From an uncultured Rubrobacteraceae bacterium (GTDB lineage: Bacteria > Actinomycetota > Rubrobacteria > Rubrobacterales > Rubrobacteraceae): a stretch of 8,416 bases of DNA. Below the pieces are notes generated by a model. That model ran no database searches, was not told where the DNA came from, and saw nothing but the letters and a program-made list of their open reading frames with translations. Shown piece by piece: positions 1 through 6,299 of the stretch (position 1 is its first letter; the number at the start of each line of letters is the position of its first letter). The translations under genes and the position numbers were made by a program. The stretch spans positions 1 to 8,416 of the forward strand of contig CADCVI010000128.1 in the NCBI GenBank assembly GCA_902806105.1, in the 5' to 3' direction.

Positions 1-310
1 CCCCCTCCCGAAACTTCACCTCCTCGGAGATGCTTGAGTTCGTGCCCGAATCTGTCTGGATGACCAGTCTTTTCCCAGCGTAGGTCTTGTCGCCCATCAG
101 AACCCGCTCCACCATGACCTCGGTTCGGGACGAGGCCACATCCTCGACCGTACCCGTCGCCACGAGATCCACGTCGACACCGCCTCCCGAGCAAGACGCC
201 AGGGTCCCTGAGGAGGTTTGAAGCCCGGCGAGCGCAGGCGCGACCGTGAGCCCGAAAAGGCAAACGGAGATCAAAGCGACGTCACGAGCAGAGCGTATTC
301 CTCGCCTCAC
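1..310 (-). CDS. Secreted protein of unknown function, N-terminal part (partial)
   Basis: The frame is open from a GTG at 308-310 to the window edge, giving 103 residues; the C-terminus lies outside. An in-frame TAG two codons upstream fixes the start, and an AAGGGG stretch about 6 nt before the GTG can act as ribosome binding site. Residues 1-29 look like a Sec signal peptide: basic n-region (MRRGIRSARD), hydrophobic core (residues 11-28) and an ALA-type cleavage site ending APALAG. The mature part has a single Cys in SCSGGG (residues 39-44), then a beta-rich stretch ATGTVEDV...TEVMVERVLMGD...GKRLVIQT (51-86). That spacing recalls small secreted OB-like domains that begin with a Cys and a GxV strand and continue with VExVLKG, but I cannot name a family. 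The protein is probably exported. It lies downstream of glmS on the same strand, separated from it by a strong hairpin, so it probably has its own transcript; I could not pick out its promoter. Confidence 0.75.
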   Translation of the reverse strand, partial: MRRGIRSARDVALISVCLFGLTVAPALAGLQTSSGTLASCSGGGVDVDLVATGTVEDVASSRTEVMVERVLMGDKTYAGKRLVIQTDSGTNSSISEEVKFREG

Positions 311-382
311 AAGCTACCCCTTCACGCGAACTCGACCTCAAGCCTCGCGCTCATTCTCCCAGGAGGACCCGTCACGTAACAT

Positions 383-416
383 GGCGGCCCTTCGACGCGG
401 GGGTCGAAGGGCCGCC
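383..416 (-). terminator. Perfect 14-bp hairpin, probable glmS terminator
   Basis: Positions 383-396 and 403-416 are perfect reverse complements (GGCGGCCCTTCGAC pairing with GTCGAAGGGCCGCC) around a 6-nt loop. The hairpin starts 26 nt past the glmS stop codon. No T-run follows on the minus strand, so it is not a textbook intrinsic terminator. Hairpins lacking a U-tract are common ends in GC-rich actinobacteria. It separates glmS from the secreted-protein gene at 310. Confidence 0.7.
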
Positions 417-442
417 GCATTGCCTTTGGGCTTAGGGGCTCG

Positions 443-2296
443 CTACTCGACCGTCACGCTCTTGGCGAGGTTGCGGGGCTTGTCGACGTTGAGACCGCGG
501 GCCTTGGCTACGTGGTAGGCCAGGAATTGGAGCGGCACGACGGAGACGAGCGGGCTTATAGCCTCCGGTACCCAGGGCACCGGGAGGACGACCTGCGAGA
601 TCCTCTCGGCGGCCACGTCGCCGTCCTGGGCCACCGAGATGACCCGCGCGCCGCGCGCGACGGTCTCCTCGACGTTGGAGAGGGTCTTCTCGCGCAGCGT
701 CCCCTCCCCGAGGATGGCGACGACGGGGCACTGCTCGTCGACGAGGGCGATGGGGCCGTGCTTCATCTCGCCGGCCGGGTAGCCCTCGGCGGGGAGGTAG
801 GAGATCTCCTTGAGCTTCAACGCCCCTTCGAGCGCGGCCGGGAAGGACTGCCCGCGCCCGAGAAACAGCGCGCACCGCGCCCCGGCGAAGACCCCGACCG
901 CCCTGGACATCAGGCCCGGCTCCGCCAGAAGCTCGATGCACTCCTCCACCTTCTCCGGCGAGCGCCTGAGGGCCCGACCGATCTCCTTCAGCTCCTCGGC
1001 CGGACGCGTCCCGCGCGCCCCCGCGATACCGAGAGAGAGCAGGTACAGCGCCGCGACCTGCGCGAGAAAGGCCTTCGTCGACGCGACCCCGACCTCGGGA
1101 CCGGCCTTGGTCAGCAGCACGGCGTCGGCCTCGCGGGTTATGAGGGAGCCCTGCGTGTTCGTCAGGGCGAGCACACGAGCCCCGAGGGAGCGGGCGGCTT
1201 CTATCGCCCCGAGGGTGTCCGTCGTCTCCCCGCTCTGGCTGATGGCGATGACGAGCGTCTTCTCGTCCCCGATGGGGTCTCCGTAACGATACTCGCTCGC
1301 CACCGCGACCTCGACGGGGACACGGGCGAGTCGCTCCAGAGCGTTCTTGCCGAGCAGGCCCGCGTGGTAGGCGGTGCCGCAGGCGACCACCACCACCCGT
1401 TCGATCCCGGCGAGGTCCAGCCCGAGCTCGGAGAGGTCCACGGAGCCATCGGCGTCCAGGCGCCCGGCGAGCGTCGCCTGAAGGGCGGCGGGCTGCTCGT
1501 GGATTTCCTTGAGCATGAAGTCCTCGTAGCCGCCGAGCTCTATCGCCTCGGCGCTCCAGTCGACCTCGAACGTCTCCCGCTCGACCGGCCTGCCGTCGAG
1601 GGTCGAGAGCTCCACGGAAGAGCCCGAGAGCACCACTACCTCACCGTTCTCGACGAACAGGAAACGGCGCGTGTAGCCGAGCAGGGCCTGCACCGCGCTG
1701 GCAAGGAAGTTCTCGCCCTCGCCGAGGCCCACCACCAGCGGGCTCTGGTGCCGCGCGGCGACGACGGTTTCGGGCTCCGCGGCGCTCACGGCCGCCACCG
1801 CGAACGAACCCTGAAGGTGCTCCAGCGTAAGGACTAGCGCCTCCTTCAACGAGGCGCCAGCCGCCACCCCCTCGCCGAGAAGGTGCGCTATCACCTCGGT
1901 GTCCGTCTCGGAGCGGAACTCGAAGCCGCGGGCCTTGAGCCCGTCCCGAAGCTCGACGTAGTTCTCGATAATGCCATTATGGACGACCGCGACCTCCGGG
2001 CCGGCCGGGGCCCCGCCTCCCGTGTGGGGATGGGCGTTCGCCTCGGTCGGACGCCCGTGCGTCGCCCACCGCGTGTGTCCGACCCCGCTTCGCATGCTGA
2101 AGAAGTCGGCGTCGCTCTGCTCGACCGTCCCCGCGAGGTTGTTGAGCGGCCCTACCTCCCTCGCCGTCCGGAGCCCGTCCGGACCCGCGAGCGCCAGCCC
2201 CGCCGAGTCATACCCCCGGTACTCGAGGTTCCTCAGCCCCTCCATCAGGACCTCTACGCACCGCTCACCACCAACGTAACCAACGATTCCGCACAT
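443..2296 (-). CDS. glmS: Glutamine--fructose-6-phosphate aminotransferase (isomerizing)
   Basis: GlmS makes glucosamine-6-phosphate from fructose-6-phosphate and glutamine, the first step toward UDP-GlcNAc for peptidoglycan; it is cytosolic. The 617-residue product has the family's normal length. The start is the ATG at 2294-2296, because it places the catalytic Cys directly after Met (MCGIVGYVG) and has GGAGGTG 6 nt upstream. A GTG three codons further up lies inside that SD and is rejected. The N-terminal Ntn amidotransferase domain (about 1-240) carries LRNLEYRGYDSAG, GVGHTRWATHG, HNGIIENY and SETDTEV. Two SIS sugar-isomerase domains follow, with CGTAYHAG, AISQSGETTDT, VASTKAF, LGRGQSFPAALEGALKLKEI and GEMKHGPIAL, and the diagnostic C-terminus DKPRNLAKSVTVE. 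All key residues are present and there is no frameshift. It is preceded by a glmS ribozyme in its leader, so GlcN6P feedback is expected. A hairpin terminator lies downstream. Confidence 0.98.
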   Translation of the reverse strand: MCGIVGYVGGERCVEVLMEGLRNLEYRGYDSAGLALAGPDGLRTAREVGPLNNLAGTVEQSDADFFSMRSGVGHTRWATHGRPTEANAHPHTGGGAPAGPEVAVVHNGIIENYVELRDGLKARGFEFRSETDTEVIAHLLGEGVAAGASLKEALVLTLEHLQGSFAVAAVSAAEPETVVAARHQSPLVVGLGEGENFLASAVQALLGYTRRFLFVENGEVVVLSGSSVELSTLDGRPVERETFEVDWSAEAIELGGYEDFMLKEIHEQPAALQATLAGRLDADGSVDLSELGLDLAGIERVVVVACGTAYHAGLLGKNALERLARVPVEVAVASEYRYGDPIGDEKTLVIAISQSGETTDTLGAIEAARSLGARVLALTNTQGSLITREADAVLLTKAGPEVGVASTKAFLAQVAALYLLSLGIAGARGTRPAEELKEIGRALRRSPEKVEECIELLAEPGLMSRAVGVFAGARCALFLGRGQSFPAALEGALKLKEISYLPAEGYPAGEMKHGPIALVDEQCPVVAILGEGTLREKTLSNVEETVARGARVISVAQDGDVAAERISQVVLPVPWVPEAISPLVSVVPLQFLAYHVAKARGLNVDKPRNLAKSVTVE

Positions 2297-2302
2297 AAAG
2301 AG

Positions 2303-2309
2303 CACCTCC
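2303..2309 (-). promoter_or_regulatory. glmS Shine-Dalgarno (GGAGGTG)
   Basis: GGAGGTG lies 6 nt upstream of the ATG at 2294-2296. It decides the glmS start: the alternative upstream GTG overlaps the SD itself, and only the ATG puts the nucleophile Cys at position 2. Confidence 0.85.
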
Positions 2310-2323
2310 CAGCACTCGAACCA

Positions 2324-2350
2324 GGGCGTCGGAGAACGCCCCTACGGGGG
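2324..2350 (-). other. Two overlapping, mutually exclusive hairpins in the glmS leader
   Basis: On the minus strand, CCCC(C) at 2346-2350 can pair with GGGG at 2339-2342 across a very short loop. GGGCGT (2341-2336) pairs perfectly with ACGCCC (2329-2324) around a 6-nt loop. Both structures use the G residues at 2339-2341, so only one can form at a time. The pair sits between the ribozyme's 3' end (about 2390) and the SD (2303-2309). I infer only possible leader structure; no regulatory role is shown. Confidence 0.4.
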
Positions 2351-2389
2351 AACTCCAGGAGATGGAGAAAGAAAGCCAGGTGTTGCTAA

Positions 2390-2547
2390 CGGGCCCGGAC
2401 CGGCACTCTGTCCCCGGCGTCACCGCCGGGATTTATCGCCGTCCTATCGACCGCCCGAAGGCCGAGACGCATCCGCCGAAAAACTCGATGAACGTCTTCC
2501 TCGTCGACTCCAGGGAGGTTTTCATCCCTCTCAAGAGCCCTGGCGCT
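2390..2547 (-). ncRNA. glmS ribozyme (GlcN6P-responsive self-cleaving leader)
   Basis: The minus-strand leader of glmS matches the glmS ribozyme core in sequence and fold. The 5' end reads A|GCGCCAGGG, with predicted cleavage between 2547 (A-1) and 2546 (G1). P1 is GGCTCT 2539-2534 with GGAGTC 2511-2506, capped by GAGG/CCTC. Next comes the conserved GACGAGG (2505-2499). P2 is AGACG 2497-2493 with CGTCT 2469-2465, enclosing the conserved loop TTCATCGAG...TTCGGCGGATG. P3.1-like CGGCC/GGTCG (2464-2460 with 2452-2448) has the loop segment CGGGC (2457-2453), which can pair with GCCCG (2394-2390) as a pseudoknot. A helix of 2444-2438 with 2404-2397 leads to P4 (CCCGGC/GCCGGG, 2430-2425 with 2418-2413). 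In this class GlcN6P acts as the cofactor for cleavage, and the cut mRNA is then degraded, lowering glmS expression. The helices were read by eye, not scored with a covariance model. Confidence 0.93.
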
Positions 2548-2553
2548 TTGGCT

Positions 2554-2667
2554 TTACTCTGGCTTCTCCTGCCGATCTTCCACGGGTTCCTTCTTGTATA
2601 CCCAGTGTTTATCGGTCATCAGAACGCTTTTCTTTAGCAGACCTCCCCACTCGTCTCCTACTAGCAT
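2554..2667 (-). CDS. Possible 37-codon small ORF upstream of the glmS ribozyme
   Basis: An ATG at 2665-2667 opens 37 codons ending in TAA (2554-2556), 7 nt before the ribozyme cleavage site. The product would be hydrophilic and charged, beginning MLVGDEWGGLLKKS and ending KEPVEDRQEKPE, with no membrane segment or motif I recognise. AGGG lies 9 nt upstream as a weak ribosome binding site. A perfect TATAAT at 2693-2698 would start transcription about 19 nt before the ATG. About 60 percent of codons end in G or C. That is far below the neighbouring genes and only mildly above the local composition, so coding is not well supported. It could equally be untranslated leader. If translated, it is co-transcribed with glmS and released by ribozyme cleavage. 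Confidence 0.3.
   Translation of the reverse strand: MLVGDEWGGLLKKSVLMTDKHWVYKKEPVEDRQEKPE
2595..2600 (-). promoter_or_regulatory. Candidate proximal glmS -10 element (TATACA)
   Basis: TATACA on the minus strand lies about 48 nt upstream of the ribozyme cleavage site and would give a leader starting near 2588. No good -35 is found at 16-18 nt (CTGATG or TTCTGA at best). This is a weak candidate and falls inside the possible small ORF. Confidence 0.25.
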
Positions 2668-2692
2668 GCAACTCTACCCTGTCCGAAGGGAA

Positions 2693-2698
2693 ATTATA
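2693..2698 (-). promoter_or_regulatory. Candidate distal glmS -10 element (consensus TATAAT)
   Basis: A perfect TATAAT stands in a locally AT-richer stretch between the ydcZ-like gene and glmS. It predicts a start near 2686 and a transcript covering the small ORF, the ribozyme and glmS. No recognisable -35 lies upstream: GAACCA falls at 17-nt spacing, inside a small hairpin. Confidence 0.4.
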
Positions 2699-2707
2699 AG
2701 GGCTGGA

Positions 2708-2756
2708 GAACCGTATGGTTCGGCGGGGCGCGGGCTCACCGCGTTCGTGCCGCGCC
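2708..2756 (-). terminator. Double hairpin after the YdcZ-family gene, possible terminator
   Basis: Immediately after the stop codon, GGCGCGG (2756-2750) pairs with CCGCGCC (2733-2727) across a 16-nt loop. A second hairpin, GAACC/GGTTC with a 4-nt loop, lies at 2708-2721. There is no U-tract. The position is right for ending the operon, but in GC-rich DNA such pairing is only moderate evidence. Confidence 0.4.
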
Positions 2757-3200
2757 TCAGAAGCGCAGAACGAGGTACGCGCCCGAGACCACGAGGGCCG
2801 CGCCGATTAGCCTGAGGGCGGTCGCCGGCTGGACCGGCAGCTGAAGGAGGCCGAACTGGTCGAGGACTATGGAGGTGATCATCTGCCCCGCGATGATGAA
2901 CCCGAAGGTAGCCGCTGCTCCGAGCCTCGGGGTCAGGACGACGGACGAGACCACGAAGAACGCGCCGAGCAAGCCGCCGACCCACGCCCACCAGGGCGCC
3001 GCCGAGAGCGAGGAGAACGACTGCGGCGTCTGGCGCGCGATGGCGACGATGGCGAACAGGACGACCGTCCCGACGAGAAACGAGAGGGCCGCCGCCGAGA
3101 CCGGACCGCCCGCCGCCTTACGGAGCTCGGCGTTCACCGCGAACTGAACCGTAATCGCCGTTCCCGCCACGAAGGCGAGGGCCGAAAGCGCCCATGCCAT
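2757..3200 (-). CDS. YdcZ/DUF606 family small membrane transporter (DMT superfamily)
   Basis: This is a 147-residue, almost wholly hydrophobic protein with about five membrane helices (roughly 2-22, 34-54, 67-89, 93-113, 125-146). The family signature is clear: GGLLGAFFVVSSVVLTPRLG, then GFIIAGQMITSIVLDQFGL, and a C-terminal RLIGAALVVSGAYLVLRF helix. Length and layout match the YdcZ/DUF606 branch of drug/metabolite transporters, thought to be inner-membrane permeases that often act as homo- or hetero-pairs. The substrate cannot be read from sequence. The ATG at 3198-3200 has GGAGGGG 6 nt upstream. It begins 28 nt after the stop of the spermidine-synthase-like gene on the same strand, so the two are probably co-transcribed. 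No second YdcZ-type partner is present in the window. Confidence 0.88.
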   Translation of the reverse strand: MAWALSALAFVAGTAITVQFAVNAELRKAAGGPVSAAALSFLVGTVVLFAIVAIARQTPQSFSSLSAAPWWAWVGGLLGAFFVVSSVVLTPRLGAAATFGFIIAGQMITSIVLDQFGLLQLPVQPATALRLIGAALVVSGAYLVLRF

Positions 3201-3228
3201 GCTTCTCCCCTCCCGAGCCCCGTGGGCC

Positions 3229-4791
3229 CTAGGTATCGCCCCGGACGTAGTCCAGGATCATCAGGTCCGTCATCCACTCCACCGGCGCCCGGTCGTCCGT
3301 CAGGATCGGGCCGGAACCGTTCGTCGGCTCGATGTCGTTCGAGATCTCCCGCGCCAGGGGCTGCACGACCTCCGGGGCCTCGGCGAGGTTCGCCCGCAGC
3401 GCCTCGGCCCCGGTCTCCTCCATCGTCGCGACGACTGTCGTGTTGAAGTCTCCCGTATCGAAGGAATAGACGTGCCCGTAGACCTCGCTCATCGTCCGCG
3501 AGATCGCCTCGGGCACCCGGCGGTCGCCCGGGGTGTGCCCGACGTTGATGGTCACGACCCCGCGCTCGGAGAGGTGCTCGCGGACCTCACCAAAGAACTC
3601 CAGCGTCGTCAGGTGGAACGGGATGTAGGGCTGGCGGTAGGCGTCGATAACGACGAGATCGTACTCATCCTCGGCCTCGGGACCGCGCAGAAAGTAGCGG
3701 CCGTCGGCGGCGTGGGTGTCGAGGCCCTCGCGGTCCATGTTGAAGAACCTGTACCCCACCTCGTTCACCCGCCCGTCGATCTCGACGCCATCTATCTCCA
3801 TCGGCCCGTACACGTCCGAGAGCTCCGAGGAGACCGTCCCGGCGGCGCTCCCGACGATGAGCGCGTTGCGGGGCGGCTCGGGGGAGGTCAGGAGCGGCAC
3901 GGAGAGCGGGTAGTCCCAGTAGTTCTCGGAGAGGAGCCGTCCCGGCTTGTAGGTCGAGTGGACCGACCAGCCCTCGTTGAGCTGCAGGATGCGCTCGCCG
4001 TTCGGATCTGGTTGGCCGTTCTCGTCGCGCTCCGTCGCGACGACGCGGATGTACTGGTAGAAGGAGTCGTCCTCGAAGAGGAGGCCGGGGGTCGGTTTGA
4101 TCTGGTTGGGCAGGAAGGTCGCCGCCACCATCAGGAGCGGCAGCAGGAGCAGAATGAGGCTCCTGCGCCCCGCCAGGATGCTGGCGAGGGCGAGCACGGC
4201 CCCGAAAATCAGGAACGTGTCGCGGGTGCCGACGCCGGGGATGGTCAGCAAGACGGCGAGGAAGATGCCGGCGATGCTCCCCAGGGTGGAGATGGCGTAC
4301 AGGTTCCCGGCGGTCCCTCCAGCCTCTCCGATGTCGCGCAGGGCCAGGCGGATCGCAAAGGGCGAGACCATCCCGAGGAGGGTTATGCTCGGGGCGAAGA
4401 GCAGGAGGGTCGCGGCGAACGAGCCGAGAAAGGCGCCGGCGGAGAGGCTCTCGAAGGACCTGGCGCTCACGGACATTATCGGGCCGGCGACGAAAGGCGT
4501 GACCGCGATTATCGCCGCGGCCGAGAGCGTTATGTTCGTCAGGGTCCGCCCGTTGGGGTGCCGGTCGGCGTAGCGTCCGCCGAGGTAGTAGCCGGCGGTC
4601 AGGTAGATCAGGATAAGACCAATGATGTTGGCCCAGACGAGGATCGAGGACCCGAAGTACGGTGCCAGGAGCCTGCTGGCCGCCATCTCGACGGCGAGCG
4701 TCGTCATTCCCGCGACGAGCACGAGAAGGACGAGCGGCAAGCGCCCTATCGGCTTCCCCTCCGACCTTCCGTAGTGGCCCTTCTCCGACAC
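3229..4791 (-). CDS. Membrane protein fused to a spermidine-synthase-like methyltransferase-fold domain
   Basis: The 520-residue product combines an N-terminal membrane region (about 17-228, some seven helices, starting [23 protein letters not shown]) with a cytosolic spermidine-synthase-like domain. The latter shows [14 protein letters not shown] (237-250), a nucleotide-loop position reading GSAAGT (314-319), an acidic strand DGVEIDG (334-340), ADGRYFL (362-368), DLVVIDAY (378-385) and the terminal [11 protein letters not shown] (497-507). Known fused proteins of this type keep the Rossmann-like core, but polyamine synthesis is unproven for most. Here the GGGDG loop of true SpeE is replaced and the DSSDP-type catalytic segment reads DAYRQP, so a classical aminopropyltransferase is doubtful. 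I place the start at the GTG 4789-4791, just before SEKGHYG. An ATG at 4926 would run through the opposite-strand GNAT gene. There is no SD, but TATACT 7 nt upstream fits a leaderless mRNA. It leads an operon with the YdcZ-type transporter. Confidence 0.85.
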   Translation of the reverse strand: MSEKGHYGRSEGKPIGRLPLVLLVLVAGMTTLAVEMAASRLLAPYFGSSILVWANIIGLILIYLTAGYYLGGRYADRHPNGRTLTNITLSAAAIIAVTPFVAGPIMSVSARSFESLSAGAFLGSFAATLLLFAPSITLLGMVSPFAIRLALRDIGEAGGTAGNLYAISTLGSIAGIFLAVLLTIPGVGTRDTFLIFGAVLALASILAGRRSLILLLLPLLMVAATFLPNQIKPTPGLLFEDDSFYQYIRVVATERDENGQPDPNGERILQLNEGWSVHSTYKPGRLLSENYWDYPLSVPLLTSPEPPRNALIVGSAAGTVSSELSDVYGPMEIDGVEIDGRVNEVGYRFFNMDREGLDTHAADGRYFLRGPEAEDEYDLVVIDAYRQPYIPFHLTTLEFFGEVREHLSERGVVTINVGHTPGDRRVPEAISRTMSEVYGHVYSFDTGDFNTTVVATMEETGAEALRANLAEAPEVVQPLAREISNDIEPTNGSGPILTDDRAPVEWMTDLMILDYVRGDT

Positions 4792-4821
4792 GACGGCCAG
4801 TATATCCGCTAGGATGGAGAA
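4792..4821. promoter_or_regulatory. 30-bp divergent promoter region with leaderless-type -10 (TATACT)
   Basis: Only 30 bp separate the GTG at 4791 (minus) from the ATG at 4822 (plus). On the minus strand TATACT occupies 4804-4799, followed by 7 nt and then the GTG, so the expected transcription start coincides with the start codon. On the plus strand AGGA (4811-4814) sits 7 nt before the ATG and serves as a ribosome binding site. A plus-strand -10 overlapping the same TATA core is possible but unclear, and neither direction has a clear -35. Confidence 0.45.
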
Positions 4822-5334
4822 ATGGAGCAGAGGCGAGGGACGGTAGGACGCTACGTCATACGCCCGGGACGGCGCGAAGACGCGGCGGCTGCGGCGGCGC
4901 TCTGGATGAGGAGCGCCGAGGAGCACACGGGCTACGATGCCGTCTACGCCACCTCCCCGGACGCCGAGAAGATCATGCGCCGCTTCCTCGCCGACCTCTC
5001 ATCCAGCGCACACTCCTGCCTCTACGTGGCCGAACTCCCGGATGGTACTGGCGAGGCCGCGGAGGTCGTGGGCTTCCTTTCCGGCGAGATCCGCGAGGGC
5101 TCCCCCGCCTTCTCCCCGAAGACCTGGGCCGCCGTCGAGGACATCTACGTGACCCACGAGCACCGGAGCCAGGGGCTCGGCCGCGCCCTCGTCGACGCCT
5201 GCGCAGAGTGGGCCCGCGAAAGGGGCGCCGACGGGGTCTCCCTGCAAGTCGCCGCAGGAAACGGACGTGCCCGCAAGTTCTACGACACCCTCGGCTTCCG
5301 CGAGGTCTCCGTCTACGAGGTCAAGGAGTTCTAG
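4822..5334 (+). CDS. GNAT family N-acetyltransferase
   Basis: This is a 170-residue cytosolic GNAT protein that would move an acetyl group from acetyl-CoA to an unknown amine. The N-terminal strand [10 protein letters not shown] leads into a long acidic helix. The central strand [12 protein letters not shown] runs into the acetyl-CoA pyrophosphate loop R115-S-Q-G-L-G120. A helix and [21 protein letters not shown] (139-159) follow, with Asn147 and Tyr154 at the usual motif B and catalytic tyrosine positions. Length is typical for a single-domain GNAT. The ATG has AGGA 7 nt upstream. The gene is divergent from the spermidine-synthase-like operon over only 30 bp. A VOC gene follows 136 nt downstream in the same direction but appears to have its own promoter. 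Context gives no substrate; an acetylated small molecule or protein N-terminus are both possible. Confidence 0.92.
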   Translation: MEQRRGTVGRYVIRPGRREDAAAAAALWMRSAEEHTGYDAVYATSPDAEKIMRRFLADLSSSAHSCLYVAELPDGTGEAAEVVGFLSGEIREGSPAFSPKTWAAVEDIYVTHEHRSQGLGRALVDACAEWARERGADGVSLQVAAGNGRARKFYDTLGFREVSVYEVKEF

Positions 5335-5399
5335 GCGGAAGGGCCGCGCGCGGCGCCTCCCACTCCTCACAAAACCTCCCCGGATACCCGTTCTGCTAC

Positions 5400-5427
5400 T
5401 TGAGATGGGGGCTCCCCCCAGTAACCT
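5400..5427 (+). promoter_or_regulatory. Candidate promoter for the VOC gene with a palindrome in its spacer
   Basis: TTGAGA (5400-5405, five of six to TTGACA) and TAACCT (5422-5427, weak -10) are separated by 16 nt. The predicted start is near 5434, giving a leader of about 37 nt before the ATG at 5471. The spacer holds a perfect inverted repeat, TGGGGG-CTC-CCCCCA (5406-5420), which could be an operator or an end-of-transcript hairpin for the upstream GNAT gene. Confidence 0.4.
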
Positions 5428-5470
5428 TCTCGTAGGGACTTTGTCGACCGACCATCGACGGGGAGGAAGC

Positions 5471-6250
5471 ATGGGCAAGAGGGAGAGTTACGCGCCGGGG
5501 ACGTTCTGCTGGGTGGATCTCACGACGACCGACGCGGAGGGAGCCAAGGCGTTCTACGGCGAGCTGTTCGGCTGGGAGGCGGACGCCATGCCCGCCAGCG
5601 AGACGGAGACGTACACCATGCTCCGCCGGGGCGACGATTACGTCGGCGGCCTCTTCGAGATGGACGCCCGCCAGCGCGAGGAGGGGGTTTCGCCGCACTG
5701 GCTCTCTTACGTGAGCGTCGAGGACGCCTCCGCCGCCGCGGCGAGGGCGAGCGAGCTCGGCGGCACGGTCCACGGCGGGGCCTTCGACGTCCTGGACGCG
5801 GGCAGGATGGCGCTCGTGGACGATCCGTCGGGCGCGCGGCTCGCGCTCTGGGAACCCATGCAGCACGCCGGGGCGGGGCGGGTCAACGACCCCGGCTGCC
5901 TCACCTGGAACGACCTTCAGACGTCGGAGCCCTCCCCGGCTGCCGGTTTCTACGCAGCGCTCCTCGGCTGGGAGATGGAGCCCATAGAAGACGACGGCAA
6001 GGTAGTCTACGTGACCATCAAGAACGGGGGCTCGTCGAACGGCGGGATCATGCCGTCGCAGAACGCGAGCCCGCCCTTCTGGCTCGCCTACTTCACGGTC
6101 GCCTCCTGCGAGGACGCGATGGCGAGGGCGCAGGAGATGGGGGGCGAGGTCCTGGCCGGTCCGCTGGACATCGGTGCGGGTAGGATCTCGGTCCTCCGCG
6201 ACCCCCAGGGGGCGGTCTTCGCGATCTACGAGGGCGAGACGGACGACTGA
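5471..6250 (+). CDS. Tandem VOC (glyoxalase/bleomycin-resistance fold) protein, Cfp30B-like
   Basis: The 259-residue product holds two VOC modules, about 1-128 and 135-259. Each has the repeated pattern W-V/N-D-L, FY...L.GWE, a GG..M segment, a helix rich in Ala, GG.V, a D..D/G.GR strand and a DP.GA...L/F.E end (TFCWVDLTTTDAEGAKAFYG against LTWNDLQTSEPSPAAGFYA). Its opening MGKRESYAPGT.CWVDL and overall plan closely resemble the mycobacterial Cfp30B (Rv0577) type, known as a 27-30 kDa antigen; that resemblance is from memory, not a search. The usual first metal His of glyoxalase I is Trp or Asn-flanked here, so a classical Ni/Zn glyoxalase I site is not evident, and the reaction is unknown. 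The ATG at 5471 has GGAGG 5 nt upstream. It converges on a minus-strand GNAT gene, with 49 nt between the stop codons. Confidence 0.92.
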   Translation: MGKRESYAPGTFCWVDLTTTDAEGAKAFYGELFGWEADAMPASETETYTMLRRGDDYVGGLFEMDARQREEGVSPHWLSYVSVEDASAAAARASELGGTVHGGAFDVLDAGRMALVDDPSGARLALWEPMQHAGAGRVNDPGCLTWNDLQTSEPSPAAGFYAALLGWEMEPIEDDGKVVYVTIKNGGSSNGGIMPSQNASPPFWLAYFTVASCEDAMARAQEMGGEVLAGPLDIGAGRISVLRDPQGAVFAIYEGETDD

Positions 6251-6299
6251 GGCAGACCGTCCGACGCCTCCCGGGCACAGAGATCCAGTGGGGGCCGCG

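Noticed and set aside
512..1837. Long plus-strand open frame (441 codons) opposite glmS
   Set aside because: It lies wholly antisense to a complete glmS and is an artefact of GC-rich codons; the composition is Arg, Gly, Asp and Leu rich with no motif.
2362..2637. Plus-strand open frame of 91 codons opposite the glmS leader
   Set aside because: It is antisense to the ribozyme, whose constraints explain the sequence. No ribosome binding site and no recognisable product.
3199..4812. Plus-strand open frame of 537 codons opposite the spermidine-synthase-like gene
   Set aside because: It is antisense to a gene with clear domains. The product is a charged, low-complexity string typical of GC-rich shadow frames.
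4792..4926. N-terminal extension of the spermidine-synthase-like protein to an ATG at 4926
   Set aside because: It would overlap the opposite-strand GNAT coding region by about 100 bp and adds residues unlike the family; the GTG at 4791 fits the first membrane helix.
5343..5354. Palindrome GCCGCGCGCGGC shortly after the first GNAT gene
   Set aside because: As a hairpin it has only a 4-bp stem with a 4-nt loop and no U-tract; such GC strings are frequent by chance here.
6251..6299. Possible bidirectional terminator between the converging VOC and GNAT genes
   Set aside because: I could not find a convincing stem in these 49 bp.
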